Made by a program: the position numbers and the translations under genes. Shown here one piece after another: positions 47,720 to 59,295 of a stretch of 64,000 nt of DNA. Location: the NCBI RefSeq assembly GCF_051900415.1, contig NZ_JBHZGL010000001.1, positions 186,001 through 250,000 of the forward strand, given 5' to 3'. The notes below the pieces were generated by a model. The model did no database searches, was not told where the DNA came from, and was given only the letters and a program-made list of their open reading frames with translations. The stretch is from Frateuria_A sp051900415 (GTDB lineage Bacteria; Pseudomonadota; Gammaproteobacteria; Xanthomonadales; Rhodanobacteraceae). Position 1 is the stretch's first letter; each line of letters starts with the position of its first letter.

Positions 47720-49071
47720 CGCCGGCGCCGGCGCCAGGTCAGCGCGCCGCCGATGATCAGGAGCAGCAGCGGCAGCGCGATCAGGAAGCCCAGGCTCACC
47801 ACGTTGAGTTCGGTCTGCGAGAGCTCCAGCACGCGGTCGGGTGCGCCGCGCGGCGGCAGGCTAACCAGCGCGTCGTCGCCGAGTAGCCAGTCGAACACGC
47901 GTTCGCCCAGTGCGCGGTTGCCGCCGTTCCCCAGGAACGTGTTGGACAGGAAATCACCGTCGCCGATCACCACCACGCGCTGCTGGCTCTTGTCCGGACT
48001 CGGCGACAGGCGCGACAAGGCCAGGCCGAAGGCCAGCGGCCCCTTCAATTCGCCGGCCGCAGCATCGAAACGAATGGTCGAGCTCGATGCACTCTCGATC
48101 GGCTGGAACTCGGTCCAGCTCTGCGGGCCCGATTCGAGGAAGTCCTGCACCGCCCAGTCGTTGCGGTTGACCTGGGCCAGCGCGGCGACCTGCGGGAACA
48201 GCGTGGTGAGCATGAAGCCGCGCGTGATCGCATGCGGCGGATAGGCGCCCAGTGCGATCAGGCGCGGATCCTTCAGGCCCAATGCGGCGCCGCCGCCATC
48301 GACCAGCACGCCCGGCAGCACGCGCAGGCCCAGCGCATCGGCGAGCGGTGCAAGGTTGAGGTCGCTGTTGGCCGGCTCGGTGAGCCACAACAGGTTGCCG
48401 CCATTGGCCAGGTAATCGACCAGTGCACGCACGGCGCCCGGCGCGAGGGCCAGCGAGGGGCTGGCCAGCACCACCAGGTCGGTGTGCTGCGGGACCGCAG
48501 TGACCTGCGCGAAGTTGAGCGGCACCGCACGCATGCCGCGGCTTTCCAGCTGCGCCATGAAGGTGCCCACGTCGGCGTTGGCCTGGCCGTCCGCGCGGCG
48601 TTCGCCGTCGCCGGTGACGAAGGCGACGATGCGCTCGCCGCCGCGCGCCAGCCGCTCCAGCGCGTTGGTCAGGCTGCGCTCGGACAATTCGTCAAGCCGC
48701 TGCTCGCGGCCGCGGTAGCGCACGATGATCGCGCCATCGACGGTGATGCCCAGCTCGCGCATCTTCGCCGGGTCCTGTTGCGGGTCGACGAAGCGCAGCG
48801 TCAGGTCGGGCTTGGCCCGGCGGTAGCGTTCGAGGAAGCCGGCGATCGTCGGGCGCAGGTCGCCCTGGGGGTTCGCATAGCTGACGATCTCGACCGGCCC
48901 GTCGAGCTGGTCGAGCACGGCGTGGCTCTCCGGCGACAGGCTGGCGCGCCCGCCCGCGGTCCAGTCGGCGACGAAGACGTGCCGGGTGGTGAGGTAGCCG
49001 ATAGCCCCCGCGCCGACCAGCATGGCCAGCGCGAACAGCCAGACGTCCAGGCGTCCGAATAGCGTGCGCAT
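47716..49071 (-). CDS. GldG-type ABC transporter accessory protein
   Basis: A 451-residue membrane protein of the GldG/ABC_transp_aux family. An N-terminal helix (LFALAMLVGAGAIGYLTTRH) is followed by a large periplasmic domain resembling a glutamine-amidotransferase fold (GDGERRADGQANADVGTFMA, DLVVLASPSLALAPGAV, GGNLLWLTEPANSDL) and a C-terminal helix (VSLGFLIALPLLLLIIGGAL) before RRRR. It works with the permease and ATPase encoded upstream; the exported substrate is unknown. Confidence 0.82.
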   Translation of the reverse strand: MRTLFGRLDVWLFALAMLVGAGAIGYLTTRHVFVADWTAGGRASLSPESHAVLDQLDGPVEIVSYANPQGDLRPTIAGFLERYRRAKPDLTLRFVDPQQDPAKMRELGITVDGAIIVRYRGREQRLDELSERSLTNALERLARGGERIVAFVTGDGERRADGQANADVGTFMAQLESRGMRAVPLNFAQVTAVPQHTDLVVLASPSLALAPGAVRALVDYLANGGNLLWLTEPANSDLNLAPLADALGLRVLPGVLVDGGGAALGLKDPRLIALGAYPPHAITRGFMLTTLFPQVAALAQVNRNDWAVQDFLESGPQSWTEFQPIESASSSTIRFDAAAGELKGPLAFGLALSRLSPSPDKSQQRVVVIGDGDFLSNTFLGNGGNRALGERVFDWLLGDDALVSLPPRGAPDRVLELSQTELNVVSLGFLIALPLLLLIIGGALTWRRRRR

Positions 49072-49826
49072 CAGCCGCGCTCCCGTTCAGCCGCGACGCG
49101 GCGGATCGCCAGCGCCAGGCAGACCACTGTAAGCAGCGCGAACCACGCCACGTCGACGCTGGTCACCAGCCCGCGCAGCAGCGGCTGCAGGTGCGAGCTC
49201 ATCGCCAGCCAGTTGATCGCGCCGCCTTCCATGCCGGCCAGCTGGGCGCCCATGTTCACCGCCCACAGTCCCAGCGTGAGCACCAGCGCGGCGGCCGCGG
49301 CGAGGGCCGGATGCGAGGCGAATGCCGAACAGGCCAGCCCCAACGCAGCAAGCGAGGCGAGCAGCAACGCCATGCCGAGCGTGGCGGCGGCGAGCTTGCC
49401 CCAGTCGATCGCGGTCGCGTGCGCCAGCGCCGCCGGCATGGCCAGCACCAGCGCCAGCCAGGCCAGCAACCACACCAGCAGTGCCGCGTACTTGCCCAGC
49501 ACGATGCGCGAGGGCGACAGGCCCATGCCGAGCAGCAGCGCCAAGCGCCCCTCGCGACGCTCGCCGGCAAGGGCCGACATCGACAACAAGGGCACCACCA
49601 GGAAAGCGAGCTCGGCCAGCTTGGCCAGCAGCGGCACGGCCACCAGGTCGGTGTAGCCGGGGCCGTCGGGCAAGGCGGCCAGGCGGATCTGCGCGGCGAG
49701 GAAGCTGCCCAGCAGCAAAGTGAAGTTCCACGCCAGCCAGGCGAGCGTAAGCGCGCCGAGCACCCAGGCGAGTGGACGCACGAACAGCCGGCGCAGCTCC
49801 AGTCGCGTCATGGCCAGCGCGCTCAT
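49071..49826 (-). CDS. ABC transporter permease (ABC-2 / GldF type)
   Basis: A 251-residue inner-membrane permease with six helices, among them PLAWVLGALTLAWLAWNFTL, AELAFLVVPLLSMSALAG and WFALLTVVCLALAI. The GERREGRLALLLGMGLSPSR segment is the coupling region typical of NosY/GldF permeases. It overlaps both neighbours by 1-4 bp. Confidence 0.85.
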   Translation of the reverse strand: MSALAMTRLELRRLFVRPLAWVLGALTLAWLAWNFTLLLGSFLAAQIRLAALPDGPGYTDLVAVPLLAKLAELAFLVVPLLSMSALAGERREGRLALLLGMGLSPSRIVLGKYAALLVWLLAWLALVLAMPAALAHATAIDWGKLAAATLGMALLLASLAALGLACSAFASHPALAAAAALVLTLGLWAVNMGAQLAGMEGGAINWLAMSSHLQPLLRGLVTSVDVAWFALLTVVCLALAIRRVAAERERG

Positions 49827-50557
49827 GCGGCCGCCTTCGTGGTGGCGATGGCGAAGAAGCGCTCCTCGAGCGCGGCGTTGTCGCCGGCGTCCAGCGTGCC
49901 CGCATGGCGCAACGAGCCGTCATGCAGGATTGCCACGCGATCGCACACCGCGGTGACCTCCGCCAGCACGTGGGTGGACAGGATCACCGCGGTGCCGGCG
50001 GCGGCCTGTTCGCGGATCAGCGCGCGCAGCGCGGCGACCTGCACCGGATCGAGCGCGTTGCCGGGCTCGTCCAGCACCAGCAGCGCCGGCTGGTGCAGCA
50101 GCGCGCAGGCCAGCCCCAGGCGCTGGCGCTGGCCCTGCGAGAGCACGCCGGCGAGGCGGCGTTCCAGCGGGGCCAGTTCCAGTCGCTCGACCATGCGCGC
50201 GCATGCCTGCCTGAGCGCCGCGCCCTTGAGCCCACGCAGGCGACCGTGCGCGTCCAGATGTTCCCCCACCGTCAGTTCCTGCCACAGCGGGGCACGTTCG
50301 GGCAGCCAGCCCACCAGGCGGCGCGCGAGTGCCGGCTGCTCGGCCAGGTCCTCGCCGTCGAGCAGGATGCGCCCGCCGTCGGGCGCCAGCGCGCCGGCGA
50401 TCATCGACAGCGTGGTCGACTTGCCCGCGCCGTTGACGCCCAGCAGGCCCAGCACCTGGCCGCGATCGAGCGTGAGGTCGAGGTCGCTAACCGCGGCCCG
50501 TCCGGCGCGGCGGCGGCTGGCTTTCTCCAGCGTTAACAGCGGTTGTGGCAGAGTCAT
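49823..50557 (-). CDS. ABC transporter ATP-binding protein
   Basis: A 244-residue ATPase of the ABC-2 export type, first gene of a four-gene operon with the permease, the GldG protein and the DUF4340 protein. Walker A is GLLGVNGAGKSTTLSMI, the signature motif is LSQGQRQRLGLA, Walker B is ALLVLDEPGNALDP, and the His switch is ILSTHVLAEV. The start 50557 (MTLPQPLLTLEKA) is preferred over an ATG at 50590. Confidence 0.9.
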   Translation of the reverse strand: MTLPQPLLTLEKASRRRAGRAAVSDLDLTLDRGQVLGLLGVNGAGKSTTLSMIAGALAPDGGRILLDGEDLAEQPALARRLVGWLPERAPLWQELTVGEHLDAHGRLRGLKGAALRQACARMVERLELAPLERRLAGVLSQGQRQRLGLACALLHQPALLVLDEPGNALDPVQVAALRALIREQAAAGTAVILSTHVLAEVTAVCDRVAILHDGSLRHAGTLDAGDNAALEERFFAIATTKAAA

Positions 50558-50694
50558 TGCATGATTGTCACGGTGCCCCCACGTTTGCACAACCTGCGGG
50601 GCGCTTCACGCATGCGCGAAGTGCAAAGCGCCATGCTGGCGGGTACGGAAACCCCTCCGATAGACTGCCTTTCCACTTCCCCGGTGCTTTCCTG

Positions 50695-51888
50695 ATGCTC
50701 GACGCGGTGCTGAACTTCCTCTCCAACGGCGTGACCCACGCCAGTTGGCTTGCCATGCTGGTCTACATGCTGGTGATGACCCAGCTCACCATCTTCACGG
50801 TGACGCTGTACCTGCATCGCAGCCAGACCCATCGCGGGGTGGATTTCCATCCGGTGCTGGCGCATTTCTTCCGGTTCTGGGGCTGGTTGACCACCGGCAT
50901 GGTCACCAAGGAATGGGTGGCGGTGCATCGCAAGCACCACGCCAAGGTGGAGACCGAGGAGGATCCGCATAGCCCGATGATCTACGGCATCAAGAAGGTG
51001 TTCTGGGACGGCGTCTCGCTGTACCGCGACGCCTGCGAGTCGAAGCAGGACATGGAGCAGTACGGTCGCGGCACGCCCGATGACTGGGTCGAGCACAAGC
51101 TCTATGGCGCGCACCCGTACTGGGGCCCGACCCTGATGCTGCTCATCAGCCTGGCGCTGTTCGGCGTGATCGGTGCGGCGCTGTGGGCCGTGCAGATGAT
51201 CTGGATCCCGTTCTGGGCGGCCGGCTTCGTCAACGGCATCGGCCACTGGGCCGGCTACCGCAACTTCGAAAGCGCCGACACCGCGCGCAACCTGCTGCCG
51301 TGGGGTTTCTGGATCGGTGGCGAAGAGCTGCACAACAACCACCACGCGTTCCCGAGCTCGGCCAAGTTCGCCCTGCGCAAGTGGGAGTTCGACATCGGCT
51401 GGGCGGCAATCTGCGGCCTGCGTGCCGTGGGTCTTGCCAAGGTGCTGCGCGTGGCGCCGGCGCTGGACGTGCGCCCGAACGTGAACCTGCCCGACGCGGA
51501 GACGCTCAAGGCCGTGCTGACGCATCGCTTCCAGGCGATGACCGACTATTACCGCGGCGTGATCATGCCGACCCTGCGCGAGGAAGCTGCCCACGCCGGC
51601 GACAACCTCAAGGCGATGCCGCGCCGCATGCGCCGTGCGCTGGCCGACGGTGGCCGCTGGCTGGACAGCGAAGGGAGCGCGCGCCTGCAGGCCGTGCTGG
51701 CCAAGCGTCCCACGCTGCGCACCGTGTGCGATTTCCGTAACCGCCTGGCGGCGCTGATGGAGCAGCGCGGTGCCGAGCAGACGCTCAAGGGCCTGCAGCA
51801 GTGGATCGCCGAGGCCGAGCAGAGCGGCATCCGCTCGCTGCAGGAGTTCGCGGAGCGGCTGAAGGGTTACCGCGTCGCCAACGCCTGA
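50695..51888 (+). CDS. Delta-9 fatty acid (acyl-CoA) desaturase
   Basis: Introduces a cis double bond into acyl chains, controlling membrane fluidity; 397 residues, an integral membrane di-iron enzyme. The three histidine boxes are HRSQTH, HRKHH and HNNHH (in GGEELHNNHHAFPSSAKFAL). Four membrane helices are predicted around 5-25, 35-55, 145-165 and 170-190. The C-terminal 100 residues (RMRRALADGGRWLDSEGSAR) are a cytoplasmic extension. A strong intrinsic terminator follows. Confidence 0.92.
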   Translation: MLDAVLNFLSNGVTHASWLAMLVYMLVMTQLTIFTVTLYLHRSQTHRGVDFHPVLAHFFRFWGWLTTGMVTKEWVAVHRKHHAKVETEEDPHSPMIYGIKKVFWDGVSLYRDACESKQDMEQYGRGTPDDWVEHKLYGAHPYWGPTLMLLISLALFGVIGAALWAVQMIWIPFWAAGFVNGIGHWAGYRNFESADTARNLLPWGFWIGGEELHNNHHAFPSSAKFALRKWEFDIGWAAICGLRAVGLAKVLRVAPALDVRPNVNLPDAETLKAVLTHRFQAMTDYYRGVIMPTLREEAAHAGDNLKAMPRRMRRALADGGRWLDSEGSARLQAVLAKRPTLRTVCDFRNRLAALMEQRGAEQTLKGLQQWIAEAEQSGIRSLQEFAERLKGYRVANA

Positions 51889-51906
51889 GCGACCCGATGC
51901 AGGACA

Positions 51907-51938
51907 AAAGGCCCGCCTCCATGGCGGGCCTTTTTTTT
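51907..51938 (+). terminator. Intrinsic terminator of the desaturase gene
   Basis: AAAGGCCCGCC pairs with GGCGGGCCTTT around a 5-base loop, followed by a run of eight T. The stem is perfect and lies 18 bp after the stop. Confidence 0.95.
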
Positions 51939-51947
51939 GCCTTGCTT

Positions 51948-52012
51948 AGGATGGGCCTCAGCCCACCGCTCTGGTTCTGCCACCGGCCGCTGGGCTGAAA
52001 GCCCACCCTACG
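51948..52012. repeat. REP-like palindrome
   Basis: TAGGATGGGCCTCAGCCCAC faces GGGCTGAAAGCCCACCCTAC across a 25-bp spacer. It resembles the GGTGGGCTTCAGCCCACC extragenic repeats of Xanthomonadales and lies between two convergent genes. Confidence 0.65.
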
Positions 52013-52022
52013 CGGTCCAGCG

Positions 52023-52535
52023 TTACAGCTTCGCGGGGCCGCGAGACAACCAGCGGTCGATCGTGCGCTTCTCGTAGCGCAGCGGGTCGGTGTTGGAGAA
52101 CCCGCCCGGGCTGTCGTGCATGAAGCCCAGGTCGGTGAGTTTGCGATCGCCCTCGCGGATCACCTGTCCCTGGCCATCGAGCAGGCGGAAGTGCAGTGTG
52201 ATGCGCGGGGGATAGACGTCCCTGACGATGCGCACCGGCTGCAACGATCCCACGGTGGGCGCATAGGAGCCGGCGCGGTCGATGTCGGTCACGACGATGT
52301 CGAGCGTCTGGCCTTGCTCGAGCTCGGTGGCGGCGCGCTTCTCGATATAGGTCTTCAGCGTCTTCAGATAACCCGAATCGGCGCGCGAGGGCGCGAACGC
52401 CCGCACCTCCTTCGTTTCGGTGAAGTTTTCGGGGTGGTCATAGCGGACGCTCACGGTGCCGGCGGCCGCCGCTGCGGTGGATGCCGCAAGCGCGAGGGCC
52501 AGGCCGAGAGCGGGGCGGAGCGGAAGCTTGGACAT
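52023..52535 (-). CDS. DUF3016-domain exported protein
   Basis: A 170-residue protein with a signal peptide (MSKLPLRPALGLALALAAST, cut near AAAAA-G). The mature part has the DUF3016 features VSVRYDHPENFTETKEV, ELEQGQTLDIVVTDIDRAG and LTDLGFMHDSPGGF. Function unknown. It starts 131 bp downstream of the DCC gene. Confidence 0.8.
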   Translation of the reverse strand: MSKLPLRPALGLALALAASTAAAAAGTVSVRYDHPENFTETKEVRAFAPSRADSGYLKTLKTYIEKRAATELEQGQTLDIVVTDIDRAGSYAPTVGSLQPVRIVRDVYPPRITLHFRLLDGQGQVIREGDRKLTDLGFMHDSPGGFSNTDPLRYEKRTIDRWLSRGPAKL

Positions 52536-52665
52536 GGCGTATCTCCGGTGATGACGCGACGCTGGACGGGGGAGGGGACGCAAACGCGGCGAGGTTTCCC
52601 GCCAGCGTGGAAACGCCCGGACGCGCGCCCGGTGGACAGTCTCGCCGAATCGGTGTTTCCCTGAG

Positions 52666-53073
52666 CTAGTCGAGGAAGCGCCAGGCGTGCGCCGTCTCGG
52701 GCAGTCGGCAGCTCGCGCGCTGCCCGAACAGCCGGTACCGGTGGCGGGCCACCCAGCGATAGGCCGGATCGCGGCAGGCGCGCGGGATCGCGTGCAACAG
52801 CGACGCGGCCAGGCGCCAGCGCCCGCCGAAGCCGCGCAGGACGCGCGCGATGGCATCGGTGTCGGTATGTCCGCATCCGCCTTGCACCAGCAGGAACGAC
52901 ACCGGGTCGTCCGCCGACAGGCCATGCGCCGCGAGCAACGCGCGCCCGTGCGCACCCTGCATCGCGGCCAGGCGGAAGCGGCCCGCGCGATCATGCCGGA
53001 GCACGAAGTCGACCCAGCGGCTGCACAGCACGCAGACCCCGTCGAAAACGATGATCGCGGCCTGCTCAGCCAC
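52666..53073 (-). CDS. DCC-family (DUF393) putative thiol-disulfide oxidoreductase
   Basis: A 135-residue protein of the DUF393 family, named for its DxxCxxC-like motif: VFDGVCVLCSRWVDFVLRHD holds the two cysteines of the predicted active site. Further features are RFRLAAMQG and PVSFLLVQGG. No signal peptide, so it is probably cytoplasmic. The GTG start at 53073 overlaps the stop of the DUF4166 gene by 8 bp, suggesting translational coupling. Confidence 0.8.
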   Translation of the reverse strand: MAEQAAIIVFDGVCVLCSRWVDFVLRHDRAGRFRLAAMQGAHGRALLAAHGLSADDPVSFLLVQGGCGHTDTDAIARVLRGFGGRWRLAASLLHAIPRACRDPAYRWVARHRYRLFGQRASCRLPETAHAWRFLD

Positions 53074-53605
53074 CGACCGGCTCCAGCCAGCCGCGGTAGG
53101 CGACCAGCCGTCCCACCAGCGGCAGGTGTGTGTCGATGTCGAAGACGTAACGGCCCGCCTGTGCACTGCTGCGCGAGCGCACCGCGCCGAACCAGGCGCG
53201 CGGCAGCGGCAGGCCCAGCAGGCTGCCGCCGCGCAGTTGCCAGTCGATCGCGTCGTCCGTGCGGCGCAACTCGAAGTGCAGCGTCACCGGGCCGAGCCGT
53301 TCGTACAGCTGCGCGCCACGCGGGTTCTGGAAAAGTCGGGAGTGCATCCGGCCGTGGGCGAAGCACCGCGTCCAGGCCTCATGGCCCGGATGCCGTTCGA
53401 TCGACACTTCGACGGGTTGCGCCATCCCCGGCTCGGGCAGGCCAAGCAGCCGGCGCAGGAGTCGGGCCGGCAGGTGCATCGCGCCGGCCACGTCGGCCTG
53501 GCCGATCGCCCGCATGCGCAAGCCGTCGCCATGCATGCGCCGCACCGGCGCCGCCAGCGCGTGCCATTGTTCGCCGAGCAGCGCAGGGAACAGGGCCTCA
53601 GCCAT
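53066..53605 (-). CDS. DUF4166-domain protein
   Basis: A 179-residue protein that starts MAEALFPALLGEQWHALAAP. It has PGHEAWTRCFAHGRMHS and LHFELRRTDDAIDWQLRGGS, matching uncharacterised DUF4166 proteins often found with DCC and NAD-epimerase genes. A second ATG pair upstream (53617) is possible. Function unknown. Confidence 0.75.
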   Translation of the reverse strand: MAEALFPALLGEQWHALAAPVRRMHGDGLRMRAIGQADVAGAMHLPARLLRRLLGLPEPGMAQPVEVSIERHPGHEAWTRCFAHGRMHSRLFQNPRGAQLYERLGPVTLHFELRRTDDAIDWQLRGGSLLGLPLPRAWFGAVRSRSSAQAGRYVFDIDTHLPLVGRLVAYRGWLEPVGG

Positions 53606-53644
53606 GGCGCGCATCATAAAGCGGGGCGGCGGCTTTTCGTGCGG

Positions 53645-53673
53645 CCAAAAGAAAACCCGCCGTGGGGCGGGTT
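53645..53673 (-). terminator. Intrinsic terminator of rpmB-rpmG
   Basis: On the minus strand ACCCGCC pairs with GGCGGGT around CCAC, followed by TTTCTTTTGG. It lies just after the rpmG stop. Confidence 0.9.
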
Positions 53674-53684
53674 CTCTTCGAAGA

Positions 53685-53852
53685 TCACTTGATCTTGCCT
53701 TCCTTGTAGATCACGTGCTTGCGCACGACCGGATCGTACTTCTTGAACTCGAACTTTTCCGGCGTGTTCTTCTTGTTCTTCTGCGTGGTGTAGAAGTGGC
53801 CGGTGCCGGCCGAGGAGATCAGGCGGATCTTGTCTTGGGTCTTGTTAGCCAT
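53685..53852 (-). CDS. rpmG: 50S ribosomal protein L33
   Basis: A 55-residue ribosomal protein too short for most gene lists. It begins MANKTQDKIRLISSAGTGHF and ends VRKHVIYKEGKIK. The sequence lacks the CxxC zinc motif, so it is the zinc-independent form common in gammaproteobacteria. It follows rpmB by 10 bp, in one operon, and is followed by a terminator. Confidence 0.96.
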   Translation of the reverse strand: MANKTQDKIRLISSAGTGHFYTTQKNKKNTPEKFEFKKYDPVVRKHVIYKEGKIK

Positions 53853-53862
53853 GGTTCAATCC

Positions 53863-54099
53863 TCAGACCTTCTCGCCGCGGGCACGCAGCTGGGCGATCA
53901 CGGCCTCGATGCCATTCTTGTCGATGGTGCGCAGCGCGGCGTTGGAAACGCGCAGCTTCACCCAACGGTTCTCGCTGGCGACCCAGAAGCGGCGCTCATG
54001 CAGGTTCGGCAACCAGCGGCGACGGGTCTTGTTGTTGGCGTGCGAGACGTTGTTGCCGGTCTGCACACCCTTTCCGGTGACTTGACATACACGGGCCAT
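53863..54099 (-). CDS. rpmB: 50S ribosomal protein L28
   Basis: A 78-residue ribosomal protein. The conserved start MARVCQVTGKGVQTGNNVSH, the middle NNKTRRRWLPNLHERRFWV and the end AALRTIDKNGIEAVIAQLRA are all present. One Cys only, so the zinc-free form. First gene of the rpmBG operon. Confidence 0.97.
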   Translation of the reverse strand: MARVCQVTGKGVQTGNNVSHANNKTRRRWLPNLHERRFWVASENRWVKLRVSNAALRTIDKNGIEAVIAQLRARGEKV

Positions 54100-54400
54100 G
54101 AGGGCCTCCGTAATCGGTAGTTTTGACCGCCCGTTGGCCAGGACGGCATCGGCCCAGCGGCGCTTGCGGCGCCACGCGATGCTGGAGGGTGTTGCGCTTC
54201 GAGAGGGGCCGGCTTGCGTTTCCGCATCGCGTCGCGGAAGCCCGAGGATCGGGGCGGCCCTGGATCGAGCCGCGTATTCTCCCGGAAAAACAGCATCCTG
54301 CGCAAGTCATTCCGGCCGCCGGGCGATGGCGGGGCGACCGGATGTATGGAACAATCGCCCTCTTTGCTCCGCCGCACTCACGAATTCGAGGGATTCCAAG
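54100..54400. other. Divergent intergenic region rpmB / secB
   Basis: 301 bp between the divergent rpmB and secB starts. It should hold both promoters; no clear -35/-10 pair or repeat stands out. GGGATT precedes the secB start. No small gene is evident. Confidence 0.5.
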
Positions 54401-54907
54401 ATGGCTGAAGTCACGCCCGCCAACGACCAGGCCGCCGGCCAGGCCACGCCGCAGCTGATGCTGCAGAAGATCTACGTCAAGGACGTGTCCTTCGAGGCGC
54501 CCAACGCGCCACAGATCTTCCAGGACATCGGCGAGAACGACCAGGCCCAGCCGCAGGTGCAGCTGAACCTTGGCCAGCGCGCCACCGACCTGGGCAACAG
54601 CCTGTACGAAGTGGTGCTCAGCCTGACCTTGACCTGCACCATCGGCGAGCGCACCGCCTACTTGGCCGAAGTGCACCAGGCCGGCGTGTTCGGCATCGCC
54701 GGCTTCAGCGAGCAGGACCATGCCGGCATCATCGGCAGCTACTGCCCGAACCTGCTGTTCCCGTATGCTCGCCAGGTGATTTCCTCGCTGGTGCTGGAGG
54801 GCGGCTTCCCGCCGTTCCTGCTGCAGCCGATCAACTTCGACGCCCTCTTCGCGGAACAGCAGCGCCGCATGGCCGGTGGCGGCGAGGCGCCGACGCTCAA
54901 CAGCTGA
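54401..54907 (+). CDS. secB: Protein-export chaperone SecB
   Basis: Keeps precursors unfolded and delivers them to SecA; a tetramer of 168-residue subunits here. QLMLQKIYVKDVSFEAPNAP and YEVVLSLTLTCTIGERTAYL are the core strands; YCPNLLFPYARQVISSLVLE and GGFPPFLLQPINFDALF close the fold. It probably serves exported proteins including the proteases in this window. It lies 12 bp before gpsA, as in E. coli. Confidence 0.97.
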   Translation: MAEVTPANDQAAGQATPQLMLQKIYVKDVSFEAPNAPQIFQDIGENDQAQPQVQLNLGQRATDLGNSLYEVVLSLTLTCTIGERTAYLAEVHQAGVFGIAGFSEQDHAGIIGSYCPNLLFPYARQVISSLVLEGGFPPFLLQPINFDALFAEQQRRMAGGGEAPTLNS

Positions 54908-54919
54908 CGCACGCAAATC

Positions 54920-55945
54920 ATGCGGGACCAACCGATCCTCGCGGTGCTAGGCGCCGGCTCCTGGGGCACCGCGCTGGCCGCGCTGGCTGCGCGCAACGGG
55001 GTCACCACGCGCCTGTGGGGCCGCGACCGCGCGGCGCTGGCGGCGATGGCCCAAAGCCAACGCAACCAGCGCTACCTGCCTGACCTCGAACTGCCAGCCG
55101 CGCTCGGCTACGAGCCCGAGCTGGCGGCGGCCGTGCGCGATGCCGACATCGTGCTCATCGTGGTGCCCAGCCACGCCTTCGCCGCGATGCTGGACGAGCT
55201 CGCGCCGTTGCTCGGCCCCGACACCGCGATCGCCTGGGCGACCAAGGGCTTCGAGCCGGGCACCGGCCGCTTCCTGCACGAGCTGGTGGCGCAGAAGCTG
55301 CCGGGTCGCGCGGCCGCGGTGGTGACCGGTCCGTCATTCGCGCGCGAAGTCGCCGCGGGGCTGCCCAGCGCGGTCACCGTGCATTCGGACGATCAGGCCT
55401 TCGCCAAGGCGCTGGCCGCGCTGCTGCACGCGCCCAACTTCCGCGCCTACTCGGGCAACGACGTGCTGGGCGCCGAGCTTGGCGGCGCGATGAAGAACGT
55501 GCTTGCGGTGGCCACCGGCGTGGCTGACGGCATGCAGCTGGGCCTCAATGCCCGCGCCGGGCTGATCACCCGCGGCATGAACGAGATGCTGCGGCTGGGC
55601 CTGGCGCTCGGCGCACGGCCGGAAACCCTGATGGGCCTGTCCGGTCTGGGCGACCTGGTGCTGACCTGCACTGGCGATCTCTCGCGCAACCGGCGGCTCG
55701 GCCTGGCGCTGGGCCAGGGCATCGCACTGGACGAGGCGGTGCGCCAGATCGGCCAGGTGGTCGAGAGCGTGGTCACCGCGGACGAGGTGTCGCGCCTGGC
55801 CGAACAACACGGCCTGGATTTGCCGATCGCCAACGGCGTGCGCGCCGTGCTGCACGGCGAGGTCACCCCCGTCGAGGGCGTGCGCATGCTGATGGCGCGC
55901 GAACAGAAGCCCGAATACCCGCAGGGCCTGTTCGGCACTGCCTGA
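54920..55945 (+). CDS. gpsA: Glycerol-3-phosphate dehydrogenase [NAD(P)+]
   Basis: Reduces dihydroxyacetone phosphate to sn-glycerol 3-phosphate for phospholipid synthesis; 341 residues. The coenzyme site is LGAGSWGTALAALAARNG; the catalytic Lys is in ELGGAMKNVLAVATGVADG; the substrate region is RAGLITRGMNEMLRLGLALG. Cotranscribed with secB and supplying PlsB. It ends in a REP palindrome. Confidence 0.96.
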   Translation: MRDQPILAVLGAGSWGTALAALAARNGVTTRLWGRDRAALAAMAQSQRNQRYLPDLELPAALGYEPELAAAVRDADIVLIVVPSHAFAAMLDELAPLLGPDTAIAWATKGFEPGTGRFLHELVAQKLPGRAAAVVTGPSFAREVAAGLPSAVTVHSDDQAFAKALAALLHAPNFRAYSGNDVLGAELGGAMKNVLAVATGVADGMQLGLNARAGLITRGMNEMLRLGLALGARPETLMGLSGLGDLVLTCTGDLSRNRRLGLALGQGIALDEAVRQIGQVVESVVTADEVSRLAEQHGLDLPIANGVRAVLHGEVTPVEGVRMLMAREQKPEYPQGLFGTA

Positions 55946-55960
55946 CCAGGCGCCGCGCAT

Positions 55961-56034
55961 GTAGGAGCCCACTTGTGGGCGATGCTCCTGTTCTTGTGCA
56001 CAGAGCAAAAGCATCGCCCACAGTGGGCTTCCAC
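55961..56034. repeat. Diverged REP palindrome after gpsA
   Basis: GTAGGAGCCCACTTGTGGGC with GATGC, a spacer, and GCATCGCCCACAGTGGGCTT. Same design as the REP units at 38935 and 39564, with compensatory stem changes. Confidence 0.85.
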
Positions 56035-56136
56035 GGTGGCTTGGCTGGTTGCGCAGGAACTTGCACCCTCGACGCGCACACCACCCATCCCCTTGCTAAG
56101 CTCGTTGTTTTGGCCGGCAAGGCGGACCGCACGCGC

Positions 56137-59160
<3,024 letters not shown>

Positions 59161-59295
59161 AGCCCTCGCACGCCGGTCCGGGATGGCCCGGCGGATCAGC
59201 GCAGGCCAGGCCGCGCTCCCTTTACGCGGCGATGACGCGCGCGCCGGGCAACCGGCCTAGACTGCGCCGGACGCCCCGTCGGAAGGAATCCGCTC

